Shown here piece after piece: positions 1-6,373 of a DNA stretch of 37,613 bases (position 1 is the first letter of the stretch; every line of letters starts with the position of its first letter). The notes below the pieces were generated by a model. The model was not told the origin of the DNA. It ran no database searches and worked only from the letters and a program-made list of their open reading frames with translations. The translations under genes were made by a program, and so were the position numbers. The DNA is from an uncultured Clostridia bacterium (GTDB taxonomy: Bacteria; Bacillota; Clostridia; UMGS1810). The DNA lies in assembly GCA_934454585.1 (NCBI GenBank), contig CAKSFP010000027.1:1-37613 (forward strand), written 5' to 3'.

Positions 1-456
1 AAGTTCTTCATGAATTCGCCTATAGCCATAACAATTTCTGCATTCTTTGAAAATTTCTTTTATCTTGATTCGCAATTCATAATATTTATCAGGCTTTTTA
101 ATCACATTTTCTTGATAATAGTAGCTACTTTTTGCTATTCGCAGAAATTTTAATAACTGCGGCAGTGGATACTTGTTCTTCATGGCATCAATAACCACTG
201 CTTTTTCACGGTTTTTTAGCTCCGTTATATTGATGCCGGGGTCTTTTTTTAACAGATTTAATACCTCTTTTAATACATCAACTTCCATTTGCAGTTACTT
301 TATTTGATCTTGCAAGTCGGAAATTTCCGCTTGGGGAATCGGCTTTGCACTAAAATCAATGTTTTCTCTCTTAATTTGCTTTTTTGATGACATAAGCCCT
401 GCCACTCCATATTTTTGATATTGTCGATACCAGTTATATATACTACAAACTCTGCT
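1..456 (-). mobile_element. IS3-family transposase remnant (truncated, nonsense-mutated)
   Basis: Read on the minus strand, this is the middle of a single-ORF IS3-type transposase. The tail of an HTH region (WYRQYQKYGVAGL) is followed by a charged linker, a leucine-zipper-like stretch (LQMEVDVLKEVLNLLKK), then KNREKAVVIDAMKNKY, SSYYYQENV and YGYRRIHEEL, which lead into the DDE domain beyond the window edge. An in-frame TAA at 295-297 stands where a glutamine codon (CAA) would fit, so the frame is broken. The N-terminal HTH and the element's terminal inverted repeat are missing; around 433-456 the sequence merges with an SLH-protein remnant. I see a dead IS copy. The family call rests on motif recognition. 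Without sequence to the left I cannot say whether the DDE catalytic part survives. Confidence 0.75.
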
Positions 457-1062
457 CTTGTTACAATCAATTCAGGGAAAAAGTTGTCCTGGTCACTGCC
501 ACTCATTGTATTCATCTCGGTTGCTTTTTCGGCATAATCGCATGCCCAATGTTCTTTCATATTCGCATATTTGTATTCTCGCTGCGGAAGTCTTGTTTCA
601 TCGATTTTAATAATATCGGATATTCCGGAACCGCCGGGTGCCACCGAAACAGAGCCTCTGCCGCTACCGCCTCCTGAAACCGAACCGGAACCACTGTATG
701 AGATACTTGTTGTCGCAGTCACCGTTTCTCCGGGAAGTGCCGGATTTTTGAGATACGGAGTAACTTTAAGCATAATTGACGCATTGGAAATTTTGGAAAC
801 ATCCAAACTCTGGCCTTTTGCAGCTAAAACACCATTTATGTACCACTCAATAACAGTGTTGCCCTCCTGTATTTGATCAGGTGAAACAAAATCATACCGA
901 ATATACAAAGTCTGTATCCGATTTTGTGCTGAGCAAATCATATGAAAGTGTTTTATTTGCCTGATATATGCCGCATGGATAGTATTTTGATGCGAACTCT
1001 CTTACGGCTGCCCTGTAACCATTTGATGAGAAATTACTAAAAACATCCGTATATAAACGCAT
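433..1062 (-). pseudogene. Remnant of an SLH-domain exoprotein gene
   Basis: The minus-strand frame through 433-941 encodes an Ig-like or linker stretch containing EGNTVIEWYINGVL, a Gly/Ser-rich linker (GSGSVSGGGSGRGSVSV), and most of one S-layer homology repeat (MKEHWACDYAEKATEM, then MSGSDQDNFFPEL and VTRAEFV). SLH repeats bind cell-wall polymer and anchor proteins on the surface, normally as three copies at one end. Here the first repeat runs straight into IS3 sequence, so the anchor is lost. Upstream, a 56-codon frame (892-1062) continues in another register and overlaps the first by about 50 bases, which suggests an additional frameshift. No signal peptide or ribosome site precedes it. 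It is probably the end of a gene like the intact SLH proteins further right in the window. Confidence 0.6.
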
Positions 1063-1122
1063 ATTCAATTCGGATGATTTGTTTTTTCAAATCAAATTTT
1101 ATCGCTTTTTTATTGTAAAAGC

Positions 1123-1150
1123 TTGACACTTTGAGTTTTTGTGGTATAAT
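1123..1150 (+). promoter_or_regulatory. Sigma-A promoter of the first DUF4143 ATPase
   Basis: TTGACA at 1123-1128 and TATAAT at 1145-1150 are separated by 16 bp. TG at 1142-1143 gives an extended -10. The ATPase gene starts 68 bp downstream. Two perfect hexamers make this one of the clearest promoters in the window. Confidence 0.8.
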
Positions 1151-1207
1151 GGATATAAACAATTTGAGATTTTGAAGTATTATATTGAAATAAAATTTGA
1201 GATTTTG
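1128..1207 (+). repeat. Three 14-bp direct repeats at exact 33-bp intervals over the ATPase promoter
   Basis: Copies lie at 1128-1141 (ACTTTGAGTTTTTG), 1161-1174 and 1194-1207 (both AATTTGAGATTTTG). The last two are identical and the first differs at two positions. The first copy overlaps the end of the -35 box and fills the promoter spacer, the second lies just after the -10, and the third touches the ribosome site. A 33-bp period is about three helical turns and would place all copies on one DNA face. This is seen directly. A role as operator for a repressor, perhaps the ATPase itself, is inference. Confidence 0.6.
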
Positions 1208-1217
1208 GGGTGAGCTT

Positions 1218-2546
1218 ATGTTTAAAAGAAAAATATATAAAAAACTTCTTGATTGGAAACAAGAATCCGACGGTCATACCGCCTTACTTGTGGAGGGTGC
1301 ACGCCGCATCGGCAAGTCTACTGTTGTTGAAGAGTTCGGAAAAAATGAATATGATAGCTATATTTTAATTGATTTTGCGTTTGCTCCTCAATCCGTAAAG
1401 GACTTATTTTCGGATATGTCTGATTTGAATTATTTCTTTCTTCAGCTACAGCTGCAATATCATGTTGACCTTATCGAAAGGAAATCCTTGATTATATTTG
1501 ACGAAGTTCAGTTTTGTCCTCAAGCACGCCAGGCAATAAAAATACTCGTTAAGGATCATCGTTATGATTACATTGAAACCGGGTCCTTAATCAGTATAAA
1601 GAAAAATGTTAAAAATATTCTAATTCCCAGCGAAGAACGAAAAATCAATATGTTTCCTATGGATTATGAAGAGTTCAGGTGGGCTGTCGGTGACAATACT
1701 ACCATTCCTCTGTTAAAAAAAGCGTATGATGCCAAAATTCCTTTAGGTGATGCCGTAAACAGAAAAATGATGCGTGATTTCAGATTATATATGCTTGTCG
1801 GCGGAATGCCTCAAGCCGTAAATGAATATATTGTGACCAACAATTTCAGAAAGGTTGATCTGGTAAAAAGAGATATTCTCAAATTGTATGATGATGATTT
1901 CAAAAAAATAGATTCTACCGGCAGAATCTCAACTCTTTTCGACGCCATACCGGCACAATTAAACAGCAATGCTTCTCGTTATAAGGTATCCGGTGTTTTG
2001 GAAAACGAACGAGCTGATAGCATACTTGAATTATTATCAGAGATGAATAGCTCCAAAACCGTACTCATATCTTACCATGCGAACGATCCAAATTCGGGTC
2101 TTTCCGCAAACAAAGACTTAAAACTGTTCAAATTGTTTCTTTGCGACACAGGATTATTCACTACCCTTATGTTCAAAGACAAAGACTTTACGGAGAATGA
2201 AATTTATGAAAAACTGTTAAACGACAAACTCTCTGCCAATTTGGGATACCTTTATGAAAATGTCGCAGCACAAGAGCTTGTCGCAAATGGTTATGAATTA
2301 TTTTACCATAGTTGGCACAATGAAAATTCAAAGCATAATTATGAAGTAGATTTTCTTATTACACGAAAAAATAAAATTTGTCCTATAGAAGTAAAATCTT
2401 CCGGCTATAAAGCCCACATTTCTTTCGATGAATTTTGCAAGAAATTTTCAGGCCGTATTTCTGAAAAATATATTGCTTATACCAAAGACTTGTCAAAAGA
2501 CAAGGATATTTTATATTTGCCTATCTATATGCTTTCTTTGTTGTAA
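1218..2546 (+). CDS. AAA+ ATPase, AAA_14 / DUF4143 family
   Basis: This 442-residue cytoplasmic protein has a Walker A motif (EGARRIGKST) near residues 26-36 and a Walker B (LIIFDEVQF) near 91-99. An arginine- and serine-rich sensor region containing ETGSLIS follows. The C-terminal DUF4143 part ends in a PD-(D/E)XK-like pattern (YEVDFLI, then CPIEVKSSG). Proteins of this family are common, often multicopy, in anaerobes; their biological role is not established. ATG at 1218 is chosen because GGGGTGAG lies 4-6 bases upstream; the TTG at 1197 would place the ribosome site inside the gene. The gene stands alone between its own promoter and a terminator. A second intact relative and a fragment lie within 6 kb. 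It shows no frameshift and looks functional. Confidence 0.85.
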   Translation: MFKRKIYKKLLDWKQESDGHTALLVEGARRIGKSTVVEEFGKNEYDSYILIDFAFAPQSVKDLFSDMSDLNYFFLQLQLQYHVDLIERKSLIIFDEVQFCPQARQAIKILVKDHRYDYIETGSLISIKKNVKNILIPSEERKINMFPMDYEEFRWAVGDNTTIPLLKKAYDAKIPLGDAVNRKMMRDFRLYMLVGGMPQAVNEYIVTNNFRKVDLVKRDILKLYDDDFKKIDSTGRISTLFDAIPAQLNSNASRYKVSGVLENERADSILELLSEMNSSKTVLISYHANDPNSGLSANKDLKLFKLFLCDTGLFTTLMFKDKDFTENEIYEKLLNDKLSANLGYLYENVAAQELVANGYELFYHSWHNENSKHNYEVDFLITRKNKICPIEVKSSGYKAHISFDEFCKKFSGRISEKYIAYTKDLSKDKDILYLPIYMLSLL

Positions 2547-2556
2547 TTTCAAAAAA

Positions 2557-2594
2557 ACCTGCACCGCTCATTCTATGAGAAATGCAGGTCTTTT
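2557..2594 (+). terminator. Rho-independent terminator after the first ATPase
   Basis: ACCTGCA (2557-2563) pairs with TGCAGGT (2583-2589). Inside the loop CTCAT pairs with ATGAG. CTTTT follows. It lies 10 bp after the ATPase stop codon. Confidence 0.75.
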
Positions 2595-2754
2595 AATATG
2601 TTCATTTGCCTATTTGATTTATGCCTGTTGTGATACAATTGATGGGTGACAAAAAAAACAAGAAAATGAACTCCAAATATGATATAATGTCAGTAACCAC
2701 AAAAACATTAGTCAGACGAAAATCGTTTTTACAAAAAAATGAAGATGCATAGCC

Positions 2755-2868
2755 TTGAGGACGGCAGGGCGCAGCTTGCAAAATACAACAAAAAAATCAA
2801 ATAACATACCGAAGATATGCTTGGGCTTTCTCACTCCAAATGAAATACTTGATAAATACCTTGGAGTG
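2755..2868 (+). mobile_element. Possible IS30-type transposase C-terminal fragment
   Basis: A short plus-strand frame contains NNIPKICLGFLTPNEIL, which resembles the C-terminal end of IS30-family transposases (typically N-x-x-PRKxLGxxTPxE). Nothing before it reads as the DDE domain, and no inverted repeats are seen. If real it is only a scar. The rest of 2595-2913 shows no gene; a TATAAT at 2683-2688 lacks a convincing -35. Confidence 0.35.
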
Positions 2869-2913
2869 ATGTATGCTACGAAGAACAGTCCGCACTCCGC
2901 CCCTTTGTTCCGA

Positions 2914-3123
2914 TCAAACATTCTTCCGAATCAGCACATCTGTGCACTCCGTTAAATCTCTGTCTCCTGATTCAAAAACAACAATTCTCTTTTTCTTAAC
3001 ATTCTTCAAGGTGATTTTATTAAAGATCTCCCTCAGTATCATGTCAAAATTCGCTTTGTTTGCCTCATTTGCCGTTGCCCACACCTCTATTACTCCGACA
3101 GTCTCATTCACGGAAATTCTCAT
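2914..3123 (-). CDS. Small conserved-looking protein of unknown function (69 aa)
   Basis: The product is an acidic/basic mixed 69-residue protein without signal peptide or membrane segment. The start at 3123 is fixed by GAGGGTGA just upstream; an upstream ATG at 3228 lies inside a terminator hairpin and is rejected. The C-terminal half has a hydrophobic strand flanked by lysines (KKKRIVVFES) followed by GDRDLTECTDVL. The same C-terminal segment reappears, partly diverged, at 6264-6373 next to a broken RelE-type toxin, so the family is multicopy here. I do not recognise a named family. An antitoxin-like or element-linked role is possible but only suggested by the second copy's position. A promoter with an ORF-free leader lies upstream (3196-3395). 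Confidence 0.6.
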   Translation of the reverse strand: MRISVNETVGVIEVWATANEANKANFDMILREIFNKITLKNVKKKRIVVFESGDRDLTECTDVLIRKNV

Positions 3124-3195
3124 AAAATCACCCTCTTTCACTCTTTTATTATTCCTGGATTTTCCTCGATTGATACATCTTTTGAATTTCGGCAA

Positions 3196-3228
3196 ACAAA
3201 AAAATGCGGAACAACCATCATTCCGCAT
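3196..3228 (-). terminator. Strong terminator or attenuator hairpin
   Basis: On the minus strand ATGCGGAA (3228-3221) pairs with TTCCGCAT (3211-3204) across a 9-base loop, followed by a run of T (3203-3198). It sits 80 bp before the start of the 69-residue gene and about 130 bp after a sigma-A-like promoter on the same strand. It could therefore end a short RNA or act as an attenuator. Confidence 0.75.
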
Positions 3229-3360
3229 TTATAAAAAACACTATTAAATCATACAATGACTTTTTGGATACAGGCACAAATGTCCCCGTTTATACTAACT
3301 AAGGTTCAATCACGACATCTCGTATGCTAAGGATTATCCCATCATCGCATAAGTTTTTAT
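3197..3360 (-). ncRNA. Candidate small RNA or structured leader, about 160 nt
   Basis: On the minus strand a promoter (-35 at 3390-3395, -10 at 3367-3372) is followed by about 160 nt ending at the terminator at 3196-3228. The ATGs inside (for example near 3345 and 3305) all hit stops within a few codons, so the unit is not an obvious gene. It may be an independent small RNA, or the leader of the 69-residue gene controlled by termination. No known riboswitch class was recognised. The call rests on promoter and terminator geometry only. Confidence 0.4.
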
Positions 3361-3366
3361 ATGGGT

Positions 3367-3395
3367 GTTGTACCACAATATATTGTGGTTGTCAA
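3367..3395 (-). promoter_or_regulatory. Promoter with an 18-bp perfect palindrome in its spacer
   Basis: On the minus strand TTGACA (3395-3390) and TACAAC (3372-3367) are separated by 17 bp. The spacer is almost wholly occupied by the perfect 18-bp palindrome ACCACAATATATTGTGGT (3372-3389). A dyad between -35 and -10 is a classic place for a repressor, or for a MerR-type activator. The -10 is only 4/6 to consensus. Confidence 0.5.
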
Positions 3396-3428
3396 TAACT
3401 TTTTAGAATATATTGATTTTAATTTAGA

Positions 3429-3469
3429 ATTATAGTATTTTTAACTCATCGAGTCAAAAATACTATAAT
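3429..3469. repeat. Long perfect inverted repeat / hairpin
   Basis: ATTATAGTATTTTT (3429-3442) is the exact complement of 3456-3469. After one mismatch, ACTC/GAGT continues the stem, leaving a 3-base loop. The stem is AT-rich and not followed by a T tract, so it is a poor terminator. It abuts the left edge of the 244-bp repeat at 3472 and is absent at the other copy. It may be an element end or a cruciform. Confidence 0.6.
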
Positions 3470-3471
3470 GG

Positions 3472-3715
3472 GTCTGTTCAGTCTGCCCGAGTCAACACAA
3501 AATCAACTTTTTAAGCAGAATTCTATCACGGATTTTGCACACCCGATTTACATCAGGCTCTCAATAATTTGTGTATATCTTTTTGCAATGTCTTTTGGAC
3601 TTACGACAAATTTTCAAAATTCAAAACCTCTGTAACTCGCATCATCGCTCGGTTTTTCGGTCGTTTTTATATGTGGGAGCAAAAAGATGCATTTTCCGAC
3701 ACTGTTTTCGGATAT
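3472..3715. repeat. 244-bp direct repeat, left copy
   Basis: This stretch matches 37232-37475 in the same orientation over 244 bases, with no gaps and about eight substitutions counted by eye. On the minus strand both copies read as a short coding-like tail (VSPKDIAKRYTQIIESLM then stop), with the same upstream in-frame stop. That suggests a decayed C-terminal gene fragment carried in both places. The 3229-3736 stretch otherwise contains only the hairpin and the promoter/leader unit. Confidence 0.85.
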
Positions 3716-3736
3716 GTTTTTGCCTTATTTCATTTA

Positions 3737-4042
3737 TCATTTTGTTGTATATTTCATTGCATTATTACTCAAATCACGCACACTCATATCGGCAAATAAA
3801 CTTTCCTGCCAATTTGTATAATTAAACTGTTCCCTTATAATATTTTCCTTGTCCTTCATTTTCTCTCCGGCAATCATGCTTACTTGCAAATAAAAATCAT
3901 CAATTGTTTTGACATTTTCAAAAAGCTTGTTGCCGAGAAAATCCTCAACCATGTTTATTTCAATGTAATTTTCAAAGAGTTTTTCGCCGGTGTATCGAAT
4001 AATATATGTTTTACCTATTTGTCTTGCGCCGTCAATTATCAG
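3737..4042 (-). pseudogene. Truncated AAA+ ATPase (AAA_14 / DUF4143) fragment
   Basis: The minus-strand frame opens directly into a Walker A region (KILIIDGARQIGKT), continues through IEINMVEDF and LFENVKTIDDF, and stops about 100 codons later. That is a quarter of the normal ~400-450 residues. No N-terminal start precedes the P-loop; a stop lies just before it, and the 3' end of hipA lies 19 bp upstream. The Walker B and DUF4143 parts are absent, and the last ~30 residues (YTNWQESLFADMSVRDLSNN) do not look like the family, so a second fragment may be joined there. It is a decayed relative of the two intact ATPases in this region. Confidence 0.65.
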
Positions 4043-4060
4043 AATTTTGTTTGTATGCCA

Positions 4061-5311
4061 TCAATAACACACGCTGAAAGCCGGACGCATATACTCGACC
4101 GCACTTCTGCCAAGACCGTTTTTCTCGGCAATTCTCTCCCAATTATCCCTTACTGTTTTCGTAATTTCCGCAGCAATTTCGGCTGCATCTTCAGATGAAA
4201 GACCAAAATAGTGTGCCGACTCAATTGCGAGAGATATTGAAACAGCGTTGTCACATTCATTCACATTCAGCGCCAGTTCGTCACCATACGGCGTTGGATT
4301 GACATCGTACAAAGGAGAAAGTTCCCAGCCTCTATTTGTCAGTATAAAACCGTGATTTCTCAAATGATCATCCGTGTTTGAAACAGCCATGCTAAACACG
4401 ATGCGCATCCACAGTTCCCTCAAATCTCTCTTGGGCGCAGCACCGTTTGATTTTATAAACGATGCGATGTCCAGATAGCTTGAGCCGTCCGCCGATGACG
4501 CTCCGTCTGTTTTTCCGAGCATAGTCATGGCAGAGGAAAAATGTATTCTTCGCCTGCCTATGCGGTCAAATCGCTTTACAAGAAAAGTGCTTCCCAATTT
4601 CGAAAAAGTTTCAAGGCGCGATTCCGGCACATTGAGTTTACACAGACGCGCCAAATCATGAGTTGTTTTTTCCCACGCACCTGTGTTGACCTCATCATTC
4701 TTCGACGGAAATTTTGCAATCCAAAGTTCACCGTTTGTATCCTGAATTGTCGCTTTCGGTCTGGCTCCGCCGAGAGATGAACCCGGTTTTATCAGTTGAT
4801 TCAGCCACTTTTCATTAAGGAAATTTTCTTCGTTTTCAAAATTTCTCGACGCCTCCTCAAGTGTTCTGAGTGTAGCCCATGGCGGTGCCGCAGTCTCTTT
4901 GTCATCCGACAAAAAAGTGCCGTCCTCAGCATTCTTAATACGAATTGCTCCCATTCTCGTTTCATCGTAAACACCGAGCAGATAATCACTTTCGGTCAGT
5001 TTTTTCGGCTTTCGTCCCTCTTTGTCGGCATAAATCCGCTCGCGCCTCTGCATCAGCAATCTTCCCCAACGGTCCGGCGCAGAATCGGCAAAAGTGCCGA
5101 AAATACTTTTGTCCGACGGATACTGCCTGCCCGCATACGGCTGCAGTTCCGGGTCAATAATACAGTTCGTATTGTTTTGGGCAAGCCATGACGGATCAAA
5201 TTCAAAAGAGAATTTTTCGTTTCCTTTTCCTGTTTCGGCATATAGTCTCCCCATAAGCCTTGATTCATCCGAAAAAAAGTTTTCATAAACAAAGACAACC
5301 TTTTGATTCAT
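4061..5311 (-). CDS. hipA: HipA-type serine/threonine kinase toxin
   Basis: HipA toxins are kinases that phosphorylate translation targets (glutamyl-tRNA synthetase in E. coli) and are neutralised by HipB. This 416-residue protein has the expected length. An N-terminal HipA domain occupies roughly residues 1-120, with the FGTFADSAPDRWGR signature. The glycine-rich GSSLGGARPKA loop is at 178-187 and WIAKFPS at 197-203. The catalytic loop SNTDDHLRNHGF is at 311-322, followed by LYDVNP at 334-339. All kinase residues look intact. GGGAGGGATAGGGC precedes the ATG. The gene begins 3 bp after the hipB stop, so the pair forms one operon repressed by HipB. The downstream end abuts a dead ATPase fragment. 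Confidence 0.9.
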   Translation of the reverse strand: MNQKVVFVYENFFSDESRLMGRLYAETGKGNEKFSFEFDPSWLAQNNTNCIIDPELQPYAGRQYPSDKSIFGTFADSAPDRWGRLLMQRRERIYADKEGRKPKKLTESDYLLGVYDETRMGAIRIKNAEDGTFLSDDKETAAPPWATLRTLEEASRNFENEENFLNEKWLNQLIKPGSSLGGARPKATIQDTNGELWIAKFPSKNDEVNTGAWEKTTHDLARLCKLNVPESRLETFSKLGSTFLVKRFDRIGRRRIHFSSAMTMLGKTDGASSADGSSYLDIASFIKSNGAAPKRDLRELWMRIVFSMAVSNTDDHLRNHGFILTNRGWELSPLYDVNPTPYGDELALNVNECDNAVSISLAIESAHYFGLSSEDAAEIAAEITKTVRDNWERIAEKNGLGRSAVEYMRPAFSVCY

Positions 5312-5314
5312 GCC

Positions 5315-5635
5315 CTATCCCTCCCTTCGGGGCGCGCGTCTGCGCACTGTCAAATTCAAATCCTGAATGGTTCTGCCGAGTACATCGTCCTTTGCAATGA
5401 GCAGCAAATCTTTGTCCATGCCGTTCAGAGCGTGCAAAACCGCGGCATAAATACCTATTGCCACGCTTTTGTCACCTTTTTCTACTTTCCACAGAGTTGC
5501 ACGGCTTATATCCGCTCTTTCCGCAACAAGCTCAACAGACAGATTTCTTCTCAATCTGGCAAGTTTAATCTGCTCGCCCACGGTACTTAGTATATCCTGT
5601 GTTGCCGGTAATATATCTACAGCCTTTTTTGCCAT
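5315..5635 (-). CDS. hipB: HipB-type XRE antitoxin / autorepressor
   Basis: This 106-residue DNA-binding protein has a Cro/C1-type helix-turn-helix at about residues 15-70 (GEQIKLARLRRNLSVELVAE, then ADISRATLWKVEKG). It would bind HipA and repress its own operon. ATG at 5635 is preferred, with GAGGTGA 6 bases upstream; a GTG at 5644 overlaps that site. The arginine-rich C-terminal tail (RRRAPRREG) is unusual and may bind DNA. hipA follows after 3 bp. The promoter and an 11-bp inverted-repeat operator lie immediately upstream. Confidence 0.88.
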   Translation of the reverse strand: MAKKAVDILPATQDILSTVGEQIKLARLRRNLSVELVAERADISRATLWKVEKGDKSVAIGIYAAVLHALNGMDKDLLLIAKDDVLGRTIQDLNLTVRRRAPRREG

Positions 5636-5646
5636 CACGCTCACCT

Positions 5647-5703
5647 CTTATGTTTATTATTATATACTTAATATGTGCTTTTGTCAACATAAATAAACAT
5701 AAG
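5647..5703 (-). promoter_or_regulatory. hipBA promoter and inverted-repeat operator
   Basis: On the minus strand TTGACA (5687-5682) and TATAAT (5664-5659) are separated by 17 bp. Two perfect 11-bp arms flank the promoter: CTTATGTTTAT at 5647-5657 and ATAAACATAAG at 5693-5703. A further AACATAA half-site lies between 5687 and 5693. HipB dimers bound at both arms would cover both hexamers. Confidence 0.8.
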
Positions 5704-5790
5704 TTCGTCAAAACTACGATGAACCCCCGGTATCGATTACGGCTTTAAGCGGAGCCGATCCGCACTCCTTAACTTTCCCGTCCGTAAGCG

Positions 5791-5934
5791 TCAGGCAAGT
5801 GAAACCCGAACACTGCCGTCCTCCATGTATTCGACGGGGCGGATAATTATTCTTTCCGAATCTTCTGCCGCGTTTCTGATATTTGCATGAAATATCAGAT
5901 AGTCTGTGCCGTCAAGTGCAGTGAAGCTACGATA
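5791..5934 (-). pseudogene. C-terminal remnant of a possible carbohydrate-active enzyme
   Basis: The minus-strand frame reads YRSFTALDGTDYLIFHANI, then a segment ending ERIIIRPVEYMEDGSVRV and a stop. A stop codon precedes it at 5935-5937, so no start exists. The hydrophobic strand pattern and length suggest the last beta-strands of a secreted or cytosolic sugar enzyme, for example a five-bladed propeller hydrolase, but I cannot assign a family. Together with the neighbouring RelE remnant it fills the 5704-6373 stretch, which otherwise shows no intact gene. Confidence 0.35.
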
Positions 5935-5954
5935 TCAGCCTTGAGTTTATACTG

Positions 5955-6260
5955 TTATGCCTTGTATTGTTTGGCAATTCGTTTTAATTCATCATAAAAG
6001 TTTTCTCGTGTTCCGGCAAGAATCACGACAACTTTTTTACCGTCAATTTCATAGTTTACACCGTCGTACCTGACATCATATGAACGAAAGCCGGATAAAT
6101 CCCCGGTTTTCTCTTTTGCAATGTATGGATTTTAGGAAATTAACTTTATGGCTTCTTTGAATTTTTCTTTCAGCCTTTTATCCTTTAGCTTTTTAAGGTA
6201 CCTTTCAGCCGGAGGAGCAAATATAACCTCATACAGATCTTTACTCCTCTCCGAATACAT
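5955..6260 (-). pseudogene. RelE/ParE-superfamily toxin, disrupted by a nonsense codon
   Basis: The 102-codon frame encodes a RelE-type fold: YEVIFAPPAERYLKKL at the start, KEKFKEAIKLIS, NPYIAKEKTGDLSGFRSYDV in the middle and GKKVVVILAGTRENFYDELK at the end. RelE-type toxins cleave mRNA on the ribosome. Codon 43 is TAA (6132-6134), and the segment after YDGVNYEI seems a few residues shorter than usual, so the gene is inactive. The partner gene upstream is only a fragment (6264-6373). GGAGAGGAG occurs inside the first codons, so the true start of the ancestor may have been later. Confidence 0.65.
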
Positions 6261-6263
6261 CGT

Positions 6264-6373
6264 TTATACCGACACCTTTCTTTCTGCCGTACCTGTGCAC
6301 TCCGTCAAATCTCTGTCGCAGATTAAAAAAACAACAATTCTCTTTTTCTTACTGCTATTCTTTATTAAATTTA
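6264..6373 (-). pseudogene. Partial second copy of the 69-aa small protein family
   Basis: The frame contains KKKRIVVFLICDRDLTECTG and ends in RKVSV, matching the C-terminal half of the protein at 2914-3123 (KKKRIVVFES, GDRDLTECTD). The DNA of both loci is visibly similar over about 60 bases. The N-terminal half is replaced by the 3' end of the ATPase gene. Its stop lies 4 bp before the RelE-remnant start, an arrangement like that of an antitoxin before its toxin. Confidence 0.45.

Noticed and set aside
1128..1207. CRISPR-like array
   Set aside because: There are only three 14-bp repeats, the intervening sequences are part of the promoter, and no cas genes are present.
2755..2955. Intact 66-codon gene
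   Set aside because: The start is TTG without a ribosome site, and only the middle resembles a transposase tail. Treated as a scar.
3124..3228. N-terminal extension of the 69-aa protein to 3228
   Set aside because: The added codons cover a terminator hairpin, and the internal ATG has GAGGGTGA directly upstream.
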